Shown here: positions 12,265 to 23,800 of the stretch, one piece after another
How the letters are laid out: the number at the start of each line of letters is the position of its first letter
How positions within the stretch are numbered: the first letter of the stretch is position 1
Made by a program: the position numbers and the translations under genes
Assembly (NCBI RefSeq): GCF_964275005.1
Contig: NC_092705.1
Coordinates: 15,713,385-15,777,384 of the forward strand
DNA: 64,000 nucleotides
Source of the DNA: Diadema setosum
Lineage: Eukaryota; Echinodermata; Echinoidea; Diadematoida; Diadematidae
Direction of reading: 5' to 3'
The notes under the pieces: model-generated
The model's database searches: none
Seen by the model: the letters and a program-made list of their open reading frames with translations, nothing else
Told to the model about the DNA's origin: nothing

Positions 12265-15200
12265 AGCAAGTGTTTTGCATGTTCGTCACAATGTTCTGTA
12301 TATAGCATGGCAAAGAGTGAAACTCGGCTCCATTTTCAAGTTCACCTATAGGAGCCTACAGAGAGGGGTCATACAAATAGAACATTAAAGGTTTCATTAA
12401 AGCCTGACAAACGTATACGTCATAGAAATATTTTGAGATTTATATGCTTCTTCGGAATAGTGATATAAAGAACAATCACAATTGGAAGCAAATTAAATCA
12501 TGATCTCGATGACAAAATTATCTGCAGCTGGCTTGCCAACACATCTTCATTAAAATGTTTTCATTAATTTGAAAATAAAATACATTTCTCAATACATTAC
12601 TCAACATTAAGTGGAGTTCCCCATGGGCTTACCGTCTACGCCAATCAGAAAAAATGATATTGGACTTGAAACTCTGTGCAAGTAACAGACAGGTCCTCCG
12701 AATTGTAATGTCATCTTCGACAAAAGAGTATACCAGTAATTTGTTATGAACTAGCAGCACTGTGTACCAGTTTTCCAGGAGCTGTTTTGTCTGTAAAGTA
12801 ACTTAACCAGTGAAAAGACGTCTAGCTTCTTTATAACATTCTTTCTACGCCCGACTCCTCACGGCTTTTCAACAACCACTTTTACATCATAAGCTTCTTT
12901 TCTGTTTCCTACCTGAACTCAATCGGAATTTCAAAACACATTTTCGTTTACACTGTCAATCCATAATCTTCCCTGGCGACTGAAATCATTTTCAAAGATT
13001 ACACGCCGGGAGGCAAATGCTATAATTCCAAATCCACAAAAACTTCATTTACGTCTTTCCACCAAGAGTGCAGATTCAGAAGCAAGCGAGTCCTATCCCG
13101 AGCGCAGAATATTCCGGTAAGCGTTTTTCCGTCACCAGCCTCGAGGAATCTCTAGAATTATGCCCAAGACATAATTCTCGGTGAAATTCTGTCCACTCTA
13201 GTTTATTCTACTTTGGAATGATCTATCAAAGGGCATTCGTTAAACCTCTCTGGACCGATTCGTTAGAGTATACCACGGACATTTCATTTTTTTTTTAAAT
13301 CAGGAATACCACGGACATTGTAAACTGTATAGTTGTCAATGACACAGAAGGAGTTCGTGATTGCCAAAGTCGCCGTAGGCCCTATTTCAAAGTGCTGATT
13401 GATGGCATGTCGTTGTTGTTGCTGTATACGGCATAAAAAAGTGGCTCTGTAAAATTTTGGAAGGAGGCTTGATCACAGACTGTGACGGTACTAGAGGCGG
13501 TTTAGAGTTGGTACTGCTGGTAACAAATTCCTCGTGCATGATTTTCCTACATTATTTTATTCTCAGTGTTCCATACGTGGGTGGTAAGAGATCAACATGC
13601 TTGCTTGCTCCCGTAAACACTGCGAGGCTCTTATCAAATTTTACAACATGACGGGTGCATTGAAACAAGGATTCCGGAGATGGATATATAATATTATAGT
13701 CATATCAGGGAGGTAAAGTTGTGACGATGAGTTGCCAATTCTGTTTGATCTCATATATTTGTCATAAAATTCAAGTCCTTTGTTCTCTTTCTTAAAGTTA
13801 TTAGAATAATCATTTTATTCTTTTTTTTCTACATGTACTGCATAATGGAATTTCTTACTTATACATCGACTCGAGAATAACTACCCAGGCAGACCGTGCA
13901 AATGAGATCGTGCGCACTTGTATGTTAATATTATGCTATTCTTCTCATTGTAAATTTGAGTGCATTGTTCTTGAAGAGCCAAATCACACTATAGTGGTCA
14001 TACAACCAAAATAAAACCAAAACAAAACAAAACGTACCACATCACACTACATTGTCAGATTTACGACCACCATTCATGTGGCCAATGCTTCTTATTTATA
14101 CCTAAACTAGATAGTGTTAGCTAGGAAGCCCCAAAGTTTGGTTTAGCTCAAAGCATAATAGCCAAGTAGGTTTTCCGTCATGCTGTGACGAATCAGATAC
14201 TCTGCATGTTCAACATTTAAATCATGCATATGGCTTATCAATCAAATTCTCAGCCAGCCTGTCCAAAGCCATCAAATAATCTAACAAGATTAATACACCG
14301 CATGTGACAAGGTAACATTAGAAGGTAATGTTGACCCTGACCCACAGAATTTCGGGTTTAATGTTAATCATACTTATTCATTTTTTTTTCAGCGCACGTC
14401 TCATCCATTATCTACATTCTTACATGAAATTATTGTGACAGCACTAACCCCTGCCCATAAAGTAACCTTGATGGGTGACCTTGACGTCTATACCTATAGT
14501 CTGCATTGATATCAGCCTGCCTGGCATGACAGGAATTTGTCAATTTCCATCAAAGTGCAATTCCACCGCGCCTTTGGTGTCTTTCATGAATACATTTTTA
14601 AATCAGAATCTTCATTACATGTCCTTTTGTGATATGAAATAAGACACAAGAATAAGTTACATCCTTTGCATAATCCCAAGAGGGTCGTACAAGAATTAGA
14701 ATTCATTGCCATCGTCAATATTGTAGTCTTGTGATAAAATCTCGCACATAATGGGCTGCAGGTGCTACTAAGTACATAAAGAAATTGATTGATTTTCAAA
14801 ATATTTCTCTGCATAAATCATTCAATGGGAGGGTTATGAGGTCGTGACATTATCTCATCTCCTCTTCTAATTTGTGCTTGTGTAGTTGCAATTTCCTCCG
14901 TTTTCACTATTCGTTCACAACATGTGAAACTTCTACATTTCAAAACTTTCTCAGCTTACGTTCGATTCTGATGTAACTTCATTACCATTCTGTTCGTCTG
15001 ATTCTACTCCGTCAATCAAGGTCAATTTGACGGTGATGGGAAATTAAACTTTGGAAGTCCATTCAAAAATGGTCAGACTGAGTGCAGGACCCCTTTTGTA
15101 AGAATGACCCTTGACCTGCAACAAGCAACATGACATCCATTCACATGACGAAACTTTTCAAACATCCTCCACATAATCATCATGCTAGACTTAAAGTCTC

Positions 15201-17774
15201 TCGAAGAGTGTGAGAGCCGAGAGGTGGAAGGGATAACCTGTCCACCTAACAGGTCGGAGCATGCAGTTCATGTGCTGTCAAATTGAGCGACAAATATACC
15301 GACGCCAACGCAGAGATTTTTCTCTTTTTTTTTAATAATATTTGCGACGACTTTGGCCTTCATACTGCTGATTTTCAAACGGATGGATTTTCAGAGATCT
15401 GTTTCCTATATGGAAGATGACAGTTACTGCACAGACATGACTACTACAGTATCATGGTATTATTATCGCATTTTGTTTTTCTTCCTTGAGAGACGTAAGT
15501 CATCACTTCCATCATTATCAATGTCCCGGGACGTTTCTTGACACGGCTATTTACCATCGATCATCACAAATGTCCCTCGAGCGCTGTGGATGTTTACTGT
15601 CTCCATATTCTAGAAGAACCGAATCATTGTCTGGTTTAAAGTTTGCCTAAGGGCAATTGCGCAGTTAGGTGGACATGACATGGATTAAAGAAATGTGCCT
15701 CTTTATCTTATTCTTTAATTTAGGTATCAACTAATACCATGGATGTTCACCAATCATTAAGGTCTCTCAAATTCAGTAGATTTTATTTTTCGTATTTGTT
15801 GGTTTTGCGAGATCTAAAACCATCATTTAAAATGTACATGTGGGACTGGGGACGCTGAAATTCACTAAAACGCAAATTACAGTGGGTTCCTTTTGAAAAT
15901 TTTTCCTCAAAGTTTTGCTAAAGGGCAAAAGATGAATACATTTAAATACTTCAGAAGTCTTGTGACATTTTGTCAATTACAAAAGGGTGAAATGACCTGC
16001 GGAATTACTCCGGACAAATGTAACGTTACTAACCGTAACGTTACTAACAATGCTTTTGGGGGTCTAGCTAATAAAATCGGTTGAACTGCTAAAAGTATTT
16101 GTGTGAACATTTGTCATGATGCAATAGTTGAAATTGATGCAACACTTTGTTTGATGTAACTTGAATTTTTGCACACTTTTTGTTGCGAGACATTGATTTT
16201 TTTGTCATGTCCTTTTTCCGTAACGTTACGAACCAGCCCTTTTGGTTGCCATAGCAATTCTAATATTTATTGGATTGTATTCATTCTTTTCTATGTCATA
16301 AACCTGGGAAGGATGAACATGTTTTTAACATGATTTTGACTTGAAATGAATAAATGGTGATTTAGTAGTAAAAATAAATATCAAAATTTGTTCAAATGTA
16401 ACGTTACTAACCGCGGAATTGCCCCTAAGCAGGTAGTCTGCACTGAAAGCCTTTCCTTCGTTTTGAAAATGGAATAAATAGACATATGAATAGATAAACA
16501 AACATATATATTCAATAACATTACACATTTTATATGTAGATGGGTTTTGTGTCTGTCTTAAAGTAATTTATGAAATTTACTTACGAAATACAGTTCAAGG
16601 ACAGTCATATCCAAATTGTAGCATTGGTAATTATCGAACAAGCAGCACAGTAATGTTATTCAATTAACTCTGGTGATTATAAGACTAGTATAGCATTGGT
16701 TAAAATAACGAACACTAAACACAGTGATATTATATAAGTAATTCTACAGTAACTATATATGACACTAGCATTATTCTTTTGGTAAAGTGAACAAGAGAAA
16801 CAAAGATGAGTCAAGAGAAAATACAGAGGAAGGGAGGGCGGATCAGAATAAGAAAACAGAAAAACAAGAAGAAATTGGAGAAGGAAGAGGAGGAGAAGAA
16901 GAAGTATAGAAGTAGAAAGTCAAGGTGAAAGAATAAGTGGAGGTAATCAGAGCGTTGAAGTAGACAGACACGCAGACAGACAAACAGACATAACCACGCA
17001 TGGATTATGTGAGAGACCTAGTGCAGACAGACATGGGAAAAGGAAACACAACAAAGAGTACTTGGTTCTGGGGGAAGGTTTTGCGGCTTGGAGAGTTACA
17101 TGACCCCACAGAGACCCCGTCAAACCGCTATACATGTACCTCCAAAAGCATCGCGAGATGGGCGTGGTTGGATGGAAGACAAGACCACATGGAGGAAACC
17201 ACAGGGCCATTCTCCCTCCTGCGCTCTATTATCATTCGACTGCTGACTACTTTCGTCTAGACACATCACAATCTATTCCAGTCCTCAGTGCTCTCGCAGA
17301 TGGTAATCTTGACACAATTTTCTGACTAGGTACGTCACTTCTTATTCAATTTGTTTTTAGTGATGTTTAAATGTCCACCGTCAGTATAAAGGCGAACAGA
17401 ATCAACTAAACCAAGGAGCCCCTTGACTAACCGCAGACCTATTATCATGCGGATGGCCAGAAACTATTGAAATACGTCAGTTTGTTTTTTTTTTATATTT
17501 CAATAGGAGGTTTTAAAAATCCATATTCCTTTGCAATGCTTCCAAATCAATGTATTGAAAATCGCCCAAAGTCTTATAAAAGATAATGTCCTTTACTCGG
17601 GGTATAGCCTTGTTAGTGTATAGCACTGATTTTCTTGCTGTGGTCGTTGTTATTGTTTGCTGCTTTTGAATGGCTTTGTAATTGGGATTGCCTGAGTATT
17701 GCCAAGTAGGACCTACACCGAGGTCAAGAAGGACTACGGAATTAAAAAAAATAAATAAATAAAAAATAAAAAAT

Positions 17775-17824
<50 letters not shown>

Positions 17825-20800
17825 TTGTATACATACATACTATATACATGTACACACATACATACTTATACATATATATTGGTCTTTTTACTCATACTTA
17901 GTCATAGCACTTTTCCTGGTGACATGTAGGCCTATATACTCATTACAACGTAGGCTGGAGTAGTCTACAGTTCATCCCAGTATTTTTGTCAAGGTCATCG
18001 ATAATTATTATAGTTTCATAACTCAAAATACTACGGCGTATTTAAAGAACGCTATCCAAAGCGCATCAACGCTGAAATCTTTCAGTTCGCATTTTTAAGT
18101 CAATTAGATTTTAAGCTTGTGTTAACGAGAGGATTAATACATAACTTTTCATCGATTTCTAGTGATTGTGCTACCACCTCATTCCTTTGGTGGAAAGAAA
18201 AAATTTGTATACGGATTCCCAAAGTTTGTGTGTCATTGGAGCCGTTTCAATTTCTGACGCCGTCATGGCAACTAATTATCTCCCCTCCTCTCACGGCCGA
18301 GGAAGTGTTCGTGACCCATGAAATAGTGCGAGGCGGTAATAAGTTTCATCCACTCGGCGCGGAACGCCGATGAGATTGACCTTTACCCTCATAGCAACTA
18401 CCAGTATCCCTCGCCCCCCCCCCCCCCCCCCCACCGTCCCCCTTCCCTCATTCATTCTCTATTTTGACTCACGAACTCACTTGTCAGCGCCTGCATGGTC
18501 GAGAAAATATTCACGAGGATACAAATTGCGGTCAAAAACTCCATAAAGCTGTCAAATCCTATATGTGAGAGTATAGGAAGATATGCACCGATGCACGGAG
18601 ACTATTTCATCAGCTTTTCCGCGGACCAGTTTCGATCAGATTTGGCATGGCAGATAGATTCTGACTGAAACCATGCAAGGACTGATACAACCTCCTTTGG
18701 TGAAACCAAGGGATGTAAACATATTTGACCATATCGAATCATATCACCTCGTTTCCATGTTGGCCTAGCTCTATTTCATCTTCTGTGTTTGGATGTAGTG
18801 CACTCCGTTTTATTCTTTCCGTTTCATTCTATTCTTCTCTTAGTTCCCATGCCATTTGTATATTATTGTTCTCTTGCCGTATCAACTTTACGTGTTACTC
18901 TTTTTCATCTAAAATGTTGACGAAATCTAATATGTCCGTCACAATTGGACAGGAAATTTCTAGAAATTATACAAGAAAAATGAAAGATAGCGGGTCTTTC
19001 ATGGCAGCAAGAAAGTGAAGAGGAGAAAACTAAGGTAATTATACAATGCACTTTTATCTGATTATCTCAACGGGAACATCTATCTTTTCTTCATGACGCT
19101 AGAAAATAAAACAGAGGAGAGGTGGTATTACCAGGGAGGTGAGTCTCACCTCCCTGGTAATACCATGGAGTTTCTACCTCCAAGGTAATAGTAGAGGATC
19201 AGAGGTCTAGTGCGAGTCGATGTATTTTCCAGGTGGCTTTTCGAATTTTGATTACCGACGTCTAACCACGTACGATCGTAAGATTTTAAACTATATCAGG
19301 CTACCTTACATTCCATTGCATGTCTTGTCACCTTACAACAAGACAAAATGAACTCCAGAATATTGTGAGTGCGAATATTGTAAGCACGCTCACTTCGCGG
19401 TTTCATGTTCTACGAAAATACACATCATGAAGAAAAATGTTTCTCTACGTTTCGCTTGACATTAAACGTTGTTAAAAGGGGGATGGCTAGTAACTGATCA
19501 GTGGGAATGCTGGGGGATGATCGTTCCAATCCTTGTGGGATTCATTTAAGAGTACATTATATGTCTATTGTTGTGTGAAAATTATTTGCTTCAGAATGGT
19601 CTCATATTCAAGTAATATGCAGTTCAATGTTTCCAGGTTAGCATGCCTGTATTACAGTGTCGGGGCGATCGTAATACACTGTACAGGCATGCTAACCTGG
19701 AAACATTGAACTGCACATTACTTGAATATGAGACCATTCTGAAGCAAATAATTTTCACACAACAATAGATAATAGATATGATGTACTCTTAAATGAATCC
19801 CACAGGGATTGGAACAATCATCCCCAGCATTCCCACTGATTCCCACTGATCAGTTACTAGCCATCCCCTTAAATAAATCGAGGAAAGTTGAATAAACACA
19901 AAGAATACGTTTCAAAACCCTTTCAAGTTTGACTGGTTTATAAAGAAAGCAGCATAAAATCGGTCATTACTATCATTGTGGTACATCTTAGCTGAGAATA
20001 TAACGTTATCTCCGTTTCCCACTGGTTTGTCAATAAAAGATCATACCAGTAATTTTTTTTGATCAAAGGTGATTTTGATTTTATTGTTCTCAAAGCTTCA
20101 TAATTCTGAATCAGCTACAAGTCTGGAAGGGATACGAATAGTATATGCCTAAGTTCTTCTGATGTAATTGAAATTAGAAATATTTGTGACAGATTTCTGT
20201 TCTAACGTATTGTAAGCTTTCAGCTTTCTTACTCCATCTGCTCTGGATTGATTTTTATTAATTCTCATTGACTTATGTAATGTCATTATATTTTTCGGAG
20301 TACTCAAGCTTTCCTCTTCAAAAAGTAAGGACATAATTATAGGCCTAATGAGTAACTGTGCGGGCATAAGTATAAAGGACTTAAAGGGAAGATAAACCCC
20401 AAGAGCAATGTGGATTGAGTGAAAGCAGCAACATTAGTAGAACACATCAGTGAAAGTTTGAAGAAAATCGGACAATCGATGCAAAAGTTATGATTTTTTA
20501 AAGTTTTGGTGTTGGAACCGCTGGACGAGGAGACTACTAGAGGTTATGACGTATGAGTGGACAACAATACCAAGAAAATATAAAGAAAATTCTACAAAAA
20601 TCCATTTTTCATGAAAATTACAAATTCCATCAACTTGATATTGACATATGTTAGGGGTAGCAATTATTCCCCCTGCTTTCTGAAAGAGGTTGGTCCATTG
20701 CTCTTTCATAATTCTAGAAAAGTGAATTTTTCTTGAATTTCCTTTATATTTTCTTTGTATTGTTGTCCACTCATACGTCATAACCTCTAGTAGTCTCCTC

Positions 20801-23800
20801 ATCCAGCGGTTTCAACACCAAAACTTTAAAAATTCATAACTTTTGCATCGATTGTCCGATTTTCCTCAAACTTTCACTGATGTGTTCTACTAATGTTGCT
20901 GCTTTCACTCAATCCACATTGCTTTTTGGGTTTACCTTCCCTTTAACTTTTTTTTTGATAGAAAACGCGACATTACCCTTAAGTAATTGCATTTCTTATG
21001 AGGCACTGAAGTTCTCAGAAGATTTGAGTTAAGCTTCACTTTAATAAATCCTTTACATTGAAGGTAGGCCCTACATGCATTCTTCTTCACGTCGTTTCTG
21101 AACTCGATTATAAGTATGAGTATTAGGCCTATTCAAACCGTGACAAACATAGCATTGCGCGTAAACATGCAAACATTCCATGACTTGCACACCCTACTCT
21201 AGTAGTATAAGTAGACTGGCGCACAGAATAATAAATAAACAGAAAATTATAAATATTGACCGACTGAAAGTAAACTAGCCCGACCATCATCGCGCCATGA
21301 AAAGATGCTAATGGGGCAGGTTGAACCATTTAGCTATTCAAGTTTTCATGCTTGAACCGCAGCTTTGCCTGAACTTTCACGAGGGTTCGTGTCCTCTCTG
21401 TTACCTCTGGTGGTTAACTTAGTCTGAGTTAAGTCGTCGCAATAAAGTTCAGTTTAAGTGTTATACAAACACTTATTAAATGCAGAAATGTCATCTACTG
21501 AATCTGTTAGACATAAACAAAGCGTGAGCGAATATCTGTGAACTTAAAAGTAGGCCTACATAATAATGCACGTCTTCGCACTTAGAGGTAAAGTGCAAAG
21601 TACTAAATATACCAAGGGCTAAAATAATAATAGCTTCAGAGAAGCGAAAGCTTTGATCTAGAGAAGACATTGTGGGAAAAAAAAAACACTTTCTTTTTGT
21701 CGCACGGAAAGTTACGGTAAAGGGTCAGTCCTCAATTTTGTACTGTTCACTTTATGGAAAAACACTAACATCACAACCCTGTGCCTTGAAAACCTTGCGT
21801 TTGCTTTATTGCATATGATTATACAATGATTCATAACTTTCTCAAACAGGCATTTCTATAGATAATAAACATCATGGAGTCCACTGCCAGTCATTAACCT
21901 CCTCAATACCACGATCTTAAACTACTAATGACATCTTCAGCACTTTATATATCATCAATAGTGATGAAAGACTTAATTTCCGCCATTCCCTATAAGAGCT
22001 ATAAAATACGCGTTTCCCGAGCTTAGCCTTGGCCTGATTTTGAGGGTAACATGATTAGATAGCACATGACAAGTTATACGGTCTCCACCTGATGGTTATT
22101 TACGGGATTTCACACCTGCAAAATCAGACAATCTGTTCAAAAGTTATTGATTTTTAAAGTTTCTGTGCAATCAAGCTGGATAAGAAGACTACTACAGCTT
22201 ATGATATCATGCACGTAGAAAGATACGTAGAAAGATAACGAAAATAAAAAGGGAATTTCACAAAATCTCCATTTTTTGATAAAATAGGACCTACACATTC
22301 CTTTGACTTGTCACTGACATTATACCATTCCCCTGCCTTCTGAAAGAGTCAAGTCAAGGCTCTTTTGTTACTCGAGAAAAGTGAAAATAATACGTTTAAT
22401 TTTCTTTATATTCTTTAGGGGGCCTATATCGTTCTACACAGTCATGTGACATCACAAGCTGTTGTAGTCTTTTCATCTAGCGATGGTGGCACTGAAACTT
22501 CAAAAATTCACAACTTTTGAAGGTATCATCGGATTTTCCTAAAACTTTCACTTAGGTGTTCTATTAATATTGCTGCATTCTCTCAATGCACATGTGTATA
22601 TGAAGTTGGTTTTGTTCTTTTGTGATTAAGTTTTAAAATGCACCACAAAGCCCTCTACTGTTTTTCGTACTGTATATAGGTTTTTCGTCTTTTGTTGTTG
22701 TTGTCGCCGTTGTCGTTGACTAAACAGCTGGAATCCAGTCATCAACCTGTTACACTCTTGTCTATAGCAACCGGTCTTGACTCTGAATATTTTGAGCCAT
22801 CCATGATATATGATAATGCACTCTGGTCCGTTGCCTGCTATCGCTGGACATTTCTTTCCCCGGGTTTCTTTCCCTGTCACTACCACCGGCTGTTATCTTG
22901 CATCCCGTCTCAACGGTGATCGAAAGTAAGAGGTCCCAGGAGGGTTAATAAAATGTGCCACATGCGCTGTTATTCTCAACACCAGTCCCAAGCTTTCCAC
23001 TCCTATACACAATAATCATCAAACAGCTCGCGATCTTGACACCGACAGATTCTGTTCCCCCAACTCGAAATCTGATGTCTTGCTTTCGGATATCAGATGG
23101 CGAAAACATCTCATTGTCGTACAGCATCATTATTATGAAACGAAAGCAAAATATTAAAGCAGGCCGAGGAAGATGTGCTATGAAAGATTTTTCATTGATG
23201 GTCTGCTTTAGTTGGAACACAGAATTTGACAACAGTCACATACCGATTTTTCAATCCGGTTGAAGTCATCATGTCGACAATAATTTTCTTGAACTTATAA
23301 TATATTGAAACGATACCTTCCATACCTGACAACAATTATTGTAATCATTGGTAGGTCCCACGTGAAGAAAAGCTAATAGCTGTCAAAAATAGAACAATGA
23401 CGATGCATTGAACAAGTCGGTATAGATCTCAAGTGCTGACAGAAATTGATCGCTATCAATCATTCTACTTAAACAAAACAAAAAATGAACTTGTTGTGTT
23501 GCTGTTATTTCTCAGTGAATAAGCAAATAGCAATTTAACTTGAGTAAGATCAACATTGTCTAGTACTATCATACTTCTATCTTACCTGGAGTGAAAGTTT
23601 GGCCACGGTATTTGGGCTCCTTCACATTATAATTCATAAATTGATATCCGTTTATCATAGCCTACCAATAAGGAAGGCGCCTAGTACCTCGATCCTTGGG
23701 CCTATAAGAGGTCTCAATCTTGAAATTGTGAACGGACACTCAAACCTATCTCCATCGTTGGATTGCTACTAAATTTTACCATTCGCCTTGACTTACCTCC

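Larger units (their letters stand above)
10718..23796 (-). other. Tolloid-like intron 1 (about 13 kb): no exon recognised, several repeats
   Basis: Besides the individually listed elements and microsatellites, the stretches 12270-15640, 16430-19120 and 23000-23790 are AT-rich sequence without conserved reading frames. An internal non-coding or unrecognised exon cannot be excluded, but exon 1 and exon 2 join in frame without one. Confidence 0.6.
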
